Of a stretch of DNA of 64,000 nucleotides, positions 25,946 through 34,270 are shown piece by piece. Origin of the DNA: DASUPK01 sp963743575. GTDB taxonomy: Bacteria > Actinomycetota > Thermoleophilia > Solirubrobacterales > 70-9. The notes under the pieces were generated by a model. It was given only the letters and a program-made list of their open reading frames with translations. It made no database searches and was not told the DNA's origin. Made by a program: the position numbers and the translations under genes. Numbering within the stretch: the first letter of the stretch is position 1; the number at the start of each line of letters is the position of its first letter. Location: contig CAVUQC010000004.1 in assembly GCA_963743575.1 (NCBI GenBank), forward strand, positions 533,741 through 597,740. Direction: 5' to 3'.

Positions 25946-27354
25946 GCGACGCGATCGTCGTCGGCTCCGGGCCGAACGGGCTGGCCTGCGCGGTCGAGCT
26001 CGCCCGGAACGGGGTGAAGGTGACGGTGGTCGAGGCCGAGGAGCGGATCGGCGGCGGCACGAGGACCAGCGAGCTCACCGTCCCGGGACTGCCCCACGAC
26101 GACTGCTCGGCGATTCACCCGATGGCGGCGGGGTCGCCGTTCCTGCGTTCCCTGGACCTGGCGAAGCACGGCCTCGAGTGGGTCCATCCAGAGGTTGACC
26201 TGGCCCACCCGCTGGACGACGGCACCGCCGGGGTGATGGTCCGCTCGATCGAGGAGACGGAGCGCGGGCTCGGCGAGGACGGCAGCGCCTGGCGGCGGAT
26301 CTTCGGCTCCTCGTCCGCTCACTTCTCCGAGCTGCTCGAGGACATGCTCACCCCGATCATCCACCTCCCCAAGCACCCGGTGCGGCTGGCCCGCTTCGGC
26401 ATCCCCGCAGCGGCCCCGGCCTCTGTGCTGGCCCGGTCGTGGAGCACCTCGCAGGGCCGAGCGCTGTTCGGCGGGGTCGCCGCCCACGCCTTCGCTCCCC
26501 TCACCCGTCCGATGAGCTCGTCGGTGGGCTGCGCGCTCATCGACGCGTGCCACGCCTTCGGCTGGCCGGCCGCCAAGGGTGGTTCGCAGGCGATCCCTGA
26601 CGCCCTCGCCTCGATCCTCCGCGAGCACGGAGGGCGGATCGAGACCGGGCGGCGGGTGAGCTCCTACGACGACGTCGCCGCCGCCGACCTGGTGGTCTTC
26701 GATCTCGCCCCAGCGGCGGTGGCGGAGATCGTGGGCGAGCGGCTTCCCGATCGGGTCGCCCGCTCCTATCGCCGCTTTCGGCACGGCCCCGGCGCGTTCA
26801 AGCTCGATCTGGCGGTTGAAGGCGGGGTTCCATGGACCAACGAGGCGTGCCGGCGGGCGGGGACCGTTCACGTCGCCGGCAGCTTCGAGGAGATCGTGCT
26901 GGCGGAGCGGGCGATCAACCGCGGCGAGATGCCCGAACGCCCCTTCATCCTGGTCGGCCAGCAGTACCTCGCCGATCCGAGCCGCTCGAAGGGAGATTTG
27001 CACCCTCTGTATCTCTACGCGCACGTCCCCAACGGCTACACGGGCGACGCGACTGAGTCCCTCTTGGCGCAGATGGAGCGGTTCGCTCCGGGGTTTCGCG
27101 AGCGGATCATCGAGACCGCGGTCCGGACCCCGGCCGACCTCGAGGCGTACAACTCGAACTACGTCGGCGGCGACATCATCACCGGTGCCAACGGCCCGGT
27201 TCAGGTACTGATTCGCCCGCGTCTCGCGCTCGACCCGTACAGCACGGGAATCGAGGGCGTCTACATCTGCTCGGCCGCCACCCCTCCAGGCGCCGGGGCC
27301 CACGGGATGAACGGCTACAACGCCGCCCGATCAGCGCTCCGCCACCTCGTCTGA
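25942..27354 (+). CDS. FAD-dependent oxidoreductase (phytoene desaturase/CrtI-like)
   Basis: 470 residues. The N-terminus AIVVGSGPNGLACAVELARNG binds FAD, and VVEAEERIGGGTRTSEL is the CrtI/amine oxidase signature. The C-terminus GVYICSAATPPGAGAHGMNGYNAA is the second FAD segment. The substrate is uncertain; carotenoid-like or other isoprenoid lipids are possible. No other carotenoid genes are in the window. TTG start overlapping the DUF3556 stop. Confidence 0.85.
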   Translation: MSDAIVVGSGPNGLACAVELARNGVKVTVVEAEERIGGGTRTSELTVPGLPHDDCSAIHPMAAGSPFLRSLDLAKHGLEWVHPEVDLAHPLDDGTAGVMVRSIEETERGLGEDGSAWRRIFGSSSAHFSELLEDMLTPIIHLPKHPVRLARFGIPAAAPASVLARSWSTSQGRALFGGVAAHAFAPLTRPMSSSVGCALIDACHAFGWPAAKGGSQAIPDALASILREHGGRIETGRRVSSYDDVAAADLVVFDLAPAAVAEIVGERLPDRVARSYRRFRHGPGAFKLDLAVEGGVPWTNEACRRAGTVHVAGSFEEIVLAERAINRGEMPERPFILVGQQYLADPSRSKGDLHPLYLYAHVPNGYTGDATESLLAQMERFAPGFRERIIETAVRTPADLEAYNSNYVGGDIITGANGPVQVLIRPRLALDPYSTGIEGVYICSAATPPGAGAHGMNGYNAARSALRHLV

Positions 27355-27397
27355 GCTCCCCGGCTTCCGTAGTTTTCCCGGCATCCATCCCGTAATT

Positions 27398-27410
27398 CCA
27401 CACGTTGTGG
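27398..27410. promoter_or_regulatory. Short inverted repeat before the EAL gene
   Basis: CCACACGTTGTGG, 24 bp upstream of the EAL-protein start. It may be an operator; a single copy cannot prove it. Confidence 0.25.
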
Positions 27411-27433
27411 GGCACGCTCACGTGCGGTGATCA

Positions 27434-28213
27434 TTGGACATGACCTCTGGAGAGGAACTGGGGCCGGGGGGGTTGCTGCGCCCGCTGGACTGGTCGCGCA
27501 GGATCGAAGAGGCCTTGGAGAGGGACCTCTTCGTCCTGCACGGCCAGCGCATCGTCGACGTCGCCAGCGGCGAGACGATGCGGCACGAGCTCTTCCTGCG
27601 GATGGTCGACCGGCGCCGGTTGATCCCCGCAGGGGAGTTCGTGATGGCTGCGGAGGAGTTCGGATCGATCAGGGAGATTGATCGCTGGGTCGTCGGCAGG
27701 GCGATCGAGGTGGCTGCGTCCGGAATGCCCGTGGATCTCAACCTCAGCGTGAGGTCCACGGATGGCGCCATGATCGAGCTGATCCACGACCGGCTCGAGG
27801 ACACAGGCGCGGATCCCGCCGATCTCGTTCTCGAGCTCAGCGAGGCGCAGTTGACTCAGGGTCTCGACGAGGTGGGGGCCTTCGTCAACGCCGCGGCTGA
27901 GATCGGCTGCGGAATCGCCCTCGACGGTTTCGTCGAAGGCGGCCCCGGGTCATTCCTCCTCCGGCGCCTTCCGGTCAGCTACGTGAAGCTCGGTTCGCCG
28001 TTCGTCGACGGCCTGGCCGAGGACCGCGGCAAGCGCCGCGCGGTGAGCAGCGCGGTCCTCAAGGCCCATCGAGCGGGCCAGCGGGTGATCGCCCAGGGGG
28101 TCGAGACGTTCGCCGCTCTCGAGCTGCTCGAGGGCCTCGGGATCGACGAGGCCCAGGGCTACGCCCTGGGGCCGCCCGAGTCGCTCGAGGCGCTCACCGC
28201 CGCCGGCGCCTAG
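27434..28213 (+). CDS. Degenerate EAL-domain protein
   Basis: 259 residues with the EAL fold, but the catalytic motifs are altered. EAL is replaced within HELFLRM, DDFG by DGFVEG, the YLKID lysine-aspartate pair by YVKLG, and AEGVE by AQGVE. The Asn of LNLSVRS and the Glu of VLELSEA remain. It is therefore probably not a c-di-GMP phosphodiesterase and may be a c-di-GMP- or protein-binding module. Confidence 0.8.
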   Translation: MDMTSGEELGPGGLLRPLDWSRRIEEALERDLFVLHGQRIVDVASGETMRHELFLRMVDRRRLIPAGEFVMAAEEFGSIREIDRWVVGRAIEVAASGMPVDLNLSVRSTDGAMIELIHDRLEDTGADPADLVLELSEAQLTQGLDEVGAFVNAAAEIGCGIALDGFVEGGPGSFLLRRLPVSYVKLGSPFVDGLAEDRGKRRAVSSAVLKAHRAGQRVIAQGVETFAALELLEGLGIDEAQGYALGPPESLEALTAAGA

Positions 28214-28285
28214 CTTCCAATCCGCCGGCGGGGCGGACCCGTATCCGCTCCCACACCCGCGTCATCGAGATCGGAAGGGGGCTGG

Positions 28286-28616
28286 ATGTCGAAGCACGGG
28301 GATGCCATCAAGCATGGAGCGCAGGGGCTGCTCGAGTGAGGAGAGGAGATCTCCTCGGAGCTGATCGTCTCACCGCGCGGCAGCGGCACCGCCATGGCCG
28401 GCGGAGTAGCGGCCGGCGAGATCGGGGCTCGCTGGAGCAACAGGAATCGCGGCGCCGCCGAGGACGCCGGACTCGTCATCAAGCGCAACTGCGGCCTGGC
28501 GCTCACCGACCGCCGGCTCCTGGCACTCGACCTGGCCATCGCGATGATGGGCGGAGTCAGGGAGGTGAAGGAGGTCCTCAGCGAGGTGCCGATCGATCAG
28601 GTCGACGCGCGGTCGA
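28286..28616 (+). pseudogene. PH-like/hypothetical protein with in-frame TGA, truncated at tRNA-Leu
   Basis: MSKHGDAIKHGAQGLLE is followed by an in-frame TGA at 28337, then the frame continues GEEISSELIVSPRG..., LALTDRRLLALDLAIAM and VKEVLSEVPIDQVDA before running into tRNA-Leu. It resembles short actinobacterial bacterial-PH-type proteins. The stop and the loss of the normal C-terminus point to a pseudogene; stop-codon readthrough is a remote alternative. Confidence 0.5.
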
Positions 28617-28700
28617 TGCGGCTGAGAGGAGTCGAACCTCCACGTCCCGAAGGACACAGGCACCTGAAGCCTGCGCGTCTACCAGTTCCGCCACAGCCGC
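28617..28700 (-). tRNA. tRNA-Leu (anticodon CAG)
   Basis: An 84-nt class II tRNA with a long variable arm. The acceptor GCGGCTG pairs with CAGCCGC. The anticodon stem CAGGC/GCCTG closes the loop TTCAGGT, giving CAG. The T-arm contains GGTTCGACTCC. Confidence 0.93.
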
Positions 28701-28766
28701 GGGGCTCGCGAAGCTTAGCCTGAGGACCTCGCTCGGCTGGCTACACTCACGGCCGCAGAAAAACTC

Positions 28767-28839
28767 GCCGCTATCGTCTAGGGGACTAGGACGCCGGATT
28801 CTCAGTCCGGAAACCCGGGTTCGAATCCCGGTAGCGGTG
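28767..28839 (+). tRNA. tRNA-Glu (anticodon CTC)
   Basis: A 73-nt cloverleaf. The acceptor GCCGCTA pairs with TAGCGGT (a G-T at the first pair). The anticodon stem CCGGA/TCCGG closes TTCTCAG, giving CTC. The T-arm is GGGTTCGAATCCC. Its 3' end is repeated at 30090-30114. Confidence 0.9.
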
Positions 28840-28844
28840 CCTCA
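28820..28844 (+). repeat. 25-bp direct repeat, copy 1 (tRNA-Glu 3' end)
   Basis: From the T-loop through five bases past the tRNA. Exact copy at 30090-30114. Flanking bases differ on both sides. Confidence 0.88.
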
Positions 28845-29084
28845 CGAATCCCGCCTATTGAGCGGGATTCGGCACGTAAGGGGGCCGTGTTCGCCAGTGT
28901 GTTCGCCAGTGCCCCATCCGGCGCACTCGTTGTGGGGCAAAAGGCGTCCCCTAGCGGCCCTCGGCCGGGTACCCCTTTCAGTTTGGCTGGGTCCTTGCGG
29001 GCCCAGTCGAAATGGGGCAACAAACCCTCGTGCGCCGTGTTACGGACTACAGACTGCCGATTAGGCATCAACAGAAGGAGTGGT

Positions 29085-29828
29085 ATGCATAAGCGCAAGT
29101 ATCTGGTTGGAGCGACGCTTGGCGTGCTCGGGGCGCTTGTCTTCTCGGGAACCGCCATGGCGGGTGTTCCGACAGGCCAGACGTTGCAGGCAACGATCGC
29201 GCCCAAGAAGCTCGACAAGAAGCAGTTCAGGGCCGCCTCGTTGCACAACATCATCGCGACGCAGTACAGCGATTTCAACACGTCTCCGGCCGCGAAGGAG
29301 ACGAAGTTCACGCTGGACAAGCAGCTCAAGTTCGTCAACGGCAACCTGCCTGCGTGTCCGATCTCGACCCTCAATGCATCGACCACCACGACCGCGGTTC
29401 AGACCGCCTGTGGCGGAAGCATCGTGGGCTCGGGCACCAATGAGGTCAACAACAAGACCGGACTGTTCCCCAACCCGAACCCGGTCCTGCTGGTGAGCGG
29501 TGGCCCGACGACTCTGTACGTCTGGACCCGCCTCAACGGCGTGCTGACCCTGGTGCTGAATGGCCAGTACGCGGCAGGCCCGAACACCCTCGACGTGACG
29601 GGTCTCCCGAACACGCCGGGTTCCGACCTGACGCTGTTCGACACGACGATGCCCAAGATGAAGACCGCTGGAAAGGGCAAGAAGAAGAAGTTCTACGTGA
29701 TGGCCCGTTGTAAGAGCAAGAAGAAGAAGATGGTCAGCAGCGAGACGACCACCTTCTGGGACGGCAGCTCGCAGACCGCGACGTCGATTCAGAAGTGCAA
29801 GGCGAAGAAGTCCAAGAAGAAGCACTAG
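29085..29828 (+). CDS. Secreted protein of unknown function, copy A (247 aa)
   Basis: Signal peptide MHKRKYLVGATLGVLGALVFSGTAMA, then a domain of about 180 residues with two cysteine-containing segments (LPACPIST, VQTACGGS) and YVWTRLNGVLTLVLNGQY, ending in a Lys-rich tail (KCKAKKSKKKH). The ATG at 29085 follows AGAAGGAG; an upstream extension to 28887 is not credible. The central 411 bp are identical to the gene at 41993-42724, while both ends differ. No known family is recognised. Confidence 0.8.
   Translation: MHKRKYLVGATLGVLGALVFSGTAMAGVPTGQTLQATIAPKKLDKKQFRAASLHNIIATQYSDFNTSPAAKETKFTLDKQLKFVNGNLPACPISTLNASTTTTAVQTACGGSIVGSGTNEVNNKTGLFPNPNPVLLVSGGPTTLYVWTRLNGVLTLVLNGQYAAGPNTLDVTGLPNTPGSDLTLFDTTMPKMKTAGKGKKKKFYVMARCKSKKKKMVSSETTTFWDGSSQTATSIQKCKAKKSKKKH
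29238..29648 (+). repeat. 411-bp identical core, copy A
   Basis: Base-for-base identical to 42146-42556. The genes diverge on both sides of it, so this is a converted or recently recombined tract. Confidence 0.93.
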
Positions 29829-30089
29829 ACCGCTTCTGCCATCTGATGAGTAGCGAGGGAGGGCGTCCAAGAGGCCGTCCTTCCTCGCTAGTAGCCGCTT
29901 TGGACGAAAGGCGGCGGTTCTCAAATCACAGGTCTAAGCGAAGGACAAAGTGTTCGCCAGTCGTTCGCCGGTGAGCACCCCCGCAGAGCGGTTTGCTGCC
30001 CCGGATGAGGCGGGCGACGCGGTGGGGGACCACGCCTAGCTAGGCGGCAGAGCGCCGCAGGGCACCGCTGCCGTCCTGCACCATGGCGC

Positions 30090-30114
30090 TTCGAATCCCG
30101 GTAGCGGTGCCTCA
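30090..30114 (+). repeat. 25-bp direct repeat, copy 2 (orphan tRNA-Glu 3' end)
   Basis: Identical to 28820-28844 without the rest of the tRNA. It marks the right side of the small insertion. Confidence 0.88.
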
Positions 30115-30117
30115 GCA

Positions 30118-30146
30118 AAGCCTCGCCTTCGGCGGGGCTTTCTTGT
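30118..30146 (+). terminator. Intrinsic terminator-like hairpin
   Basis: AAAGCCTCGCC, TTCG loop, GGCGGGGCTTTC-type complement, then TTG. It may end transcription from the tRNA-Glu/secreted-protein segment. Confidence 0.55.
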
Positions 30147-30218
30147 GAGCGAGGCGATTTCGGCCGGAAGAGCTACAGGCGCATATGATTCAGGGGCCTC
30201 GGGGCAAGGAGGAGAGGA

Positions 30219-31394
30219 ATGGCGTCACCGCAGGCAGTCCGATTGAAGGCGGGGATGGCGTTTGCTTTGGTTTGCGCTCTCTCACTGGTCGCGGCGTCGG
30301 CGCGAGCCGCTGATCCGATCATCGCTCGCTATGCCCCGGGGGACCAAGTCCGCAACGTCTACTTCGATGGGTCCGCGCCGGGCGGCAAGTTCCGCACGCG
30401 GATCGCGAACGCGGCTGCGACCTGGAACAAGCTTCCTGGCGTCGAGCGCTTCGAGGTCCACAAGTCACCGAGCGTGGCGCTCAACTCCGACCCCTGCGCA
30501 GAGCTGAACGGCGTCCCGATCGGCGGCGTCCTTCAGGGCCAGGTTGCGGGCAGCACCACGCTTGCCGAGAATCGCAGCTGCGTCGATACCGACACTGGGC
30601 AGCTGATCGGCTTCCGCCAGACGTTCAACAAGAAGAAGAAGTTCTACATCGGCTCAGGCGATCCGCCCGCGAAGAAGCTTGACCTTCAGGCCGTCGCGAC
30701 GCACGAGCTGGGGCATTCGGAGGGTTGGACCGGCGACCACTACCAGAACCGCAACAACTCGAAGATCTGTGCCAACAAGCCGAAGCAGGCAACGATGTGC
30801 CCGGCCGCATATTCCGGCACCAACCGGCTGCGAACCCTGACCAAGGACGACAAGAACCCGGTGATTGCGGCCTACTCGCAGCCCTTCGCCAGCGATGCTT
30901 TCGCCGCCCTCGGTCTGCGGGCACCGGCCGGCAAGGCCTTCTCATCCGCCGTCGCCCCCGGCGGCGCTGGGGCGCGCGGTTGCCTCGCCGGTCTGCTCGT
31001 TCGCATCCACCTGCGCCGGGGCGATGACACGTTCGATGGCGGCGCCGGGAAGGATCGGGTCAACCTGGCCGGGGGCGCCGACATCGGTTTCGGCAAGGGC
31101 GGCGACGACTGCATCGTCGGCGGCGTGGGGGCTGACGACCTGCGCGCTGACGCCGGCAACGACACGATCATCGGCGGGCCCGGCGCGGACATCATCGACG
31201 GCGGTCCCGGCAGCGATCTGATCCTCGGTGGCCGCGGCGACGACCAGATCTACGCGGCCGACGGCTCCTTTGACCGGATTCGCTGCGGCCGGGGCTTCGA
31301 TCGCGTGTTCACGGCGGACCCGGGTGACGTGCTGATCGACTGCGAGATGGCGCCGTCGGATTTCACCGCGATCCCGCTGCTGCCGAGCTACTGA
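30219..31394 (+). CDS. Secreted metzincin-like metalloprotease with RTX-type repeats
   Basis: 391 residues. Signal peptide (GMAFALVCALSLVAASARA), then a compact protease domain with the zinc site HELGHSEGWTGDH (HExxHxxG followed by Asp/His) and a Met-containing segment MCPAAYSG as the likely Met-turn. The C-terminal 120 residues contain repeated GGxGxDxx units (FDGGAGKDRVN, GGPGADIIDGGPGSDLILGG), the calcium-binding beta-roll of RTX proteins. AAGGAGGAGAGG precedes the ATG. The spacing of the third ligand (HExxHxxGxxxDH) resembles snapalysin/matrixin types; the exact family is uncertain. Confidence 0.8.
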   Translation: MASPQAVRLKAGMAFALVCALSLVAASARAADPIIARYAPGDQVRNVYFDGSAPGGKFRTRIANAAATWNKLPGVERFEVHKSPSVALNSDPCAELNGVPIGGVLQGQVAGSTTLAENRSCVDTDTGQLIGFRQTFNKKKKFYIGSGDPPAKKLDLQAVATHELGHSEGWTGDHYQNRNNSKICANKPKQATMCPAAYSGTNRLRTLTKDDKNPVIAAYSQPFASDAFAALGLRAPAGKAFSSAVAPGGAGARGCLAGLLVRIHLRRGDDTFDGGAGKDRVNLAGGADIGFGKGGDDCIVGGVGADDLRADAGNDTIIGGPGADIIDGGPGSDLILGGRGDDQIYAADGSFDRIRCGRGFDRVFTADPGDVLIDCEMAPSDFTAIPLLPSY

Positions 31395-31434
31395 GGCCGC
31401 CCAGCGCCTAAGGCCACGAGATACTGCGGGGACG

Positions 31435-31842
31435 ATGTCCGAAGAGAACGTCGAGTCGTTCAAGCGCGGGACTGAGGCGTACAACAGCCGCGACATCGAT
31501 GGCCTGTTGAAGGAACTAGACAGCGATGTGGAGTGGCATTCGGCGCTTCTGATTCCGTTCGGGGGCGACGCGACCGTGGGTCGAGGACACGACGGCGTCC
31601 GGGAAGTGCTGGGTGAGGTCTATGAGGCTCTCGCCGACATCCACCTCGACTACTCGGAGATCCGGGACCTGGGTGACCGAATCGTCGGGATCGGCCAGAT
31701 CCGCACGCGGGGCAAGCAAAGCGGGGCAGAAACCGAAATGGCCTTCGGCACCGTCACCGACATGAAGAACGGCAAGGGGATGCGGATCTGGACCTACCTC
31801 GATCCTGAGGAGGCCCTCGAAGCCGCTGGGCTGTCGGAGTAG
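31435..31842 (+). CDS. SnoaL-like/NTF2-fold protein
   Basis: 135 residues: MSEENVESFKRGTEAYNSRDIDGLLKEL, VEWHSAL, GHDGVREVLGEVYEAL. This small cone-shaped fold binds diverse ligands and includes cyclases and isomerases. No specific role can be given. Confidence 0.8.
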   Translation: MSEENVESFKRGTEAYNSRDIDGLLKELDSDVEWHSALLIPFGGDATVGRGHDGVREVLGEVYEALADIHLDYSEIRDLGDRIVGIGQIRTRGKQSGAETEMAFGTVTDMKNGKGMRIWTYLDPEEALEAAGLSE

Positions 31843-31884
31843 TTCCGCAGCCCCTTCGACCGACCCGGTGACTGTCAGCTGAGC

Positions 31885-32211
31885 TCAGCGCCGCGACTCC
31901 TTGAGCTGCCGCACCAGTCGCTCGAGGCGCCTCTCGAGCAGGCGCCTGTAGTCCGCGATCCAGGCGTCGACATCGTCCAGCCGCTCGGGACCCAGGGAGC
32001 AGATCCGGGTCCTGCCGGCGCGCTCCGTCGCCACCAGGCCGGCGTCCTCCAGCACCTGGACGTGCTTCCGCATGCCGGTGATGGAGATCCCGAACGGCTC
32101 TGCGAGCTCGCCGATCGTCGCGTTCCCTTCACCGAGGCGCTCGAGCACCTGACGGCGGGTGGGGTCCGCAATCGCGCTCAAACTACGGTCAATTCCACGA
32201 CTTTGAACCAT
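31885..32211 (-). CDS. ArsR-family winged-helix regulator
   Basis: 108 residues from the ATG at 32211: ALADPTRR-type SAIADPTRRQVLERLGEG, HTH IGELAEPFGISITGMRKHVQVLEDAGLV, wing ERAGRTRICSLGPERL. This is the SRPBCC-linked subgroup without metal-binding cysteines. A longer frame would overlap the start of the divergent gene, so the inner ATG is preferred. It probably controls itself and the YCII-like gene through the palindrome at 32204-32219. Confidence 0.85.
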   Translation of the reverse strand: MVQSRGIDRSLSAIADPTRRQVLERLGEGNATIGELAEPFGISITGMRKHVQVLEDAGLVATERAGRTRICSLGPERLDDVDAWIADYRRLLERRLERLVRQLKESRR

Positions 32212-32219
32212 CTGGTTCA
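32204..32219. promoter_or_regulatory. Palindrome TGAACCA-TC-TGGTTCA, probable ArsR-type operator
   Basis: Perfect 7-bp arms with a 2-bp spacer, overlapping the start codon of the ArsR gene and 45 bp from the divergent YCII-like gene. Position and symmetry suit autoregulation. Confidence 0.5.
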
Positions 32220-32263
32220 GTATTTCAGAGCCCGGTAGAAGCCACTCCGCGTAACGTGCAGGC

Positions 32264-32572
32264 ATGGAGAGCAGGCGCGTCCTGGTCAGGTGGGCGGCAG
32301 GGCCCGGCTGGGACCGGGGCGAGTCGATCAGGGATCAACGCGGATGGGATGAGCACGCCGTCTTCATCGACGACCTGATCGAACGGGGCATCTTCGTGAT
32401 GGGCGGACCCCTGCGGGACAACTCCGGATCGATCTCGATGCTCGATGGGGTGGACGCCGAGGAGGCGCGGCGGATCGTCCTCGAGGACCCCTTCGTCGCG
32501 AACGGTGTCTTCGTCCTGGACGAGATCCTGGACTGGACGATCTTCGTCGACGAGCTCTCGGGTCCCGGATAA
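32264..32572 (+). CDS. YCII-related (YciI-like) protein
   Basis: 102 residues: LVRWAAGPGWD, WDEHAVFIDDLIERGIFVMGGPL and EEARRIVLEDPFVANGVF, the YCII ferredoxin-like fold with the conserved His/Asp pair region. Function unknown. Divergent from, and likely regulated by, the ArsR gene. Confidence 0.82.
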   Translation: MESRRVLVRWAAGPGWDRGESIRDQRGWDEHAVFIDDLIERGIFVMGGPLRDNSGSISMLDGVDAEEARRIVLEDPFVANGVFVLDEILDWTIFVDELSGPG

Positions 32573-32803
32573 CTGGTTGGGTCGGCAGGGAAGCCCCGAA
32601 ACGGGTCGAAATCGAGGCGATTAAGCACCCGTTAACACCTCGGAAAGTACGGCCAATTACCGAGTCGGCGCCTGAGGTCCTAGATAGGATCGCCGGTGGA
32701 GCTGCTGGAGTGCGGCAGGAGAGAGAAGCTGCTGGGAAGCAGGTGAGGAGCTGCTGGAGGATGGGACCGTCATAGGGACCCGAACGGACGCTCATGGCTC
32801 GCC

Positions 32804-34270
32804 ATGGGCCTGCTCCCGGGTGGGTCGAATGTGAGCCCTGGCGAGGGGACGATTACACCCCGTGGGGGAGGGCGCGTACGAGGGGGCGGCAGGTTCGCCC
32901 GCCTTGCGGCCATCGGCGCGCTGGTTCTGATCGCGATCGCGATCATCGTGCTGTTGCTCTCGAGCGGGGGCAACTCGAACCAATACCGCCTCCTGTTCGA
33001 GACCGGTGGCCAGCTGGTCAAGGGCAACCAGGTACTGATCGGTGGCGCTCCGGTCGGGAGCGTCGACGACGTCAAGCTCACCGACAACGGGCAGGCGCAG
33101 GTGGACATCTCCGTGGACCGTCCGCTGCATGAGGGCACCACGGCGATCGTCCGGGCGACGTCGCTCTCGGGGATCGCCAACCGCTACGTCTCGATTCAGC
33201 CGGGGCCCGACAACAACCCCGAGCTCGGGAGCAACGCGATCATCGCCGAGACCGACACGACGACCCCGGTCGATCTCGATCAGCTCTTCAACACCCTCCG
33301 CGGCCCCGAGCGACAGGCGCTCAGGAACATCATTCAGGGCTCCGCCACCGTGTACGCCGGCAAGGGCCCGCAGGCCAACCAGACGTACAAGTACCTGAGC
33401 CCGTCGCTGGTAGCGACCGACCGTCTGCTTCAGGAGCTCAACCGAGACGAGGGCAACCTCACGAGCTTCATCGTCAACGGCGCGAACGTCGTCTCCGCCC
33501 TCGCCGCGCGCCGCGCCGATCTCTCCTCGCTGACGCAGAACGCGAACGTCGCCCTCGGCGCGATCGCGAACGAGAACCGCTCCTTCGACCAGGCCCTGGT
33601 CGCGCTGCCCGGCACGCTCCGCCAGGCCAACACGACCTTCCACAACCTCCGTCCAGCGCTCGATGACCTCACGCCGCTCATCAATGCCACCAAGACCAGC
33701 ACCAAGAACCTCGCACCGTTCCTGAAGCAGCTCCACCCGGTGCTGACCCGCTCGGTCCCGGTCTTCAGGGACCTGAACCGGGCGCTCAATCTGAACGGCA
33801 AGTCGAACGATCTCGCCGACGCCACCGGCTACCTCGTGGCCCTCCAGAAGCGGGCTGCGGACAACATCCCGATCACCGTCCAGGCGATGAACGACTCGCT
33901 GCCGCAGCTCGCGTTTTTCCGTCCCTACACGCCCGACCTGACCGCCGGGATCGCGCACCTCAACCAGACCGCCGGCTACTACGACGCCAACGGCCACTAC
34001 GTCCGGGTCCAGCCGGCGGGCATCGGCGCCTTCCAGCCGACCACGCCTCTCACCGCGGCCAACTCGGCCACGCCGTTCGCCGACTTCGGCGCCTTCGGCG
34101 GGCCCACCTACAACCTGTTCCGGCGCTGCCCGGGTGCCTCCACGCCCGTCGTGCTCGGCAGCAACCCGTTCTCCACGCCGTCGCCCGCCGGAGTCTTCCT
34201 TGGGCCGCCCAACGGCGCACCGGCCAGCACCCTGTCCTGTAACGCAAGCCAAACGCAGCCCGGGCCATGA
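32804..34270 (+). CDS. MCE/MlaD-family protein 1
   Basis: 488 residues. A single N-terminal membrane helix (LAAIGALVLIAIAIIVLLL) and the MlaD domain at about 58-135 (YRLLFETGGQLVKGNQVLIGGAPVGSVDDVKL) are followed by a long helical region and a Pro/Ser/Thr-rich end with two cysteines. MCE proteins form extracytoplasmic hexamers that conduct lipids to an ABC permease. First of six genes that overlap by 1-4 bp. Confidence 0.92.
   Translation: MGLLPGGSNVSPGEGTITPRGGGRVRGGGRFARLAAIGALVLIAIAIIVLLLSSGGNSNQYRLLFETGGQLVKGNQVLIGGAPVGSVDDVKLTDNGQAQVDISVDRPLHEGTTAIVRATSLSGIANRYVSIQPGPDNNPELGSNAIIAETDTTTPVDLDQLFNTLRGPERQALRNIIQGSATVYAGKGPQANQTYKYLSPSLVATDRLLQELNRDEGNLTSFIVNGANVVSALAARRADLSSLTQNANVALGAIANENRSFDQALVALPGTLRQANTTFHNLRPALDDLTPLINATKTSTKNLAPFLKQLHPVLTRSVPVFRDLNRALNLNGKSNDLADATGYLVALQKRAADNIPITVQAMNDSLPQLAFFRPYTPDLTAGIAHLNQTAGYYDANGHYVRVQPAGIGAFQPTTPLTAANSATPFADFGAFGGPTYNLFRRCPGASTPVVLGSNPFSTPSPAGVFLGPPNGAPASTLSCNASQTQPGP

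Larger units (their letters stand above)
28845..30089. mobile_element. 1.25-kb segment between tRNA-Glu repeats
   Basis: Holds one complete gene, the secreted protein at 29085-29828. The phrase GTGTTCGCCAGT occurs near both ends (tandemly around 28887-28910 and again near 29950), which suggests recombination-related sequence or integrase-gene remnants. No intact recombinase is present. Confidence 0.5.

Noticed and set aside
28337..28339. TGA as selenocysteine
   Set aside because: No selenoprotein family fits and no SECIS-like hairpin is evident directly after it.
28802..29389. Minus-strand frame ending in the tRNA-Glu region as a possible integrase end
   Set aside because: Only the last residues (LANTLANT...) look like a relic; most of the frame is antisense to the secreted-protein gene.
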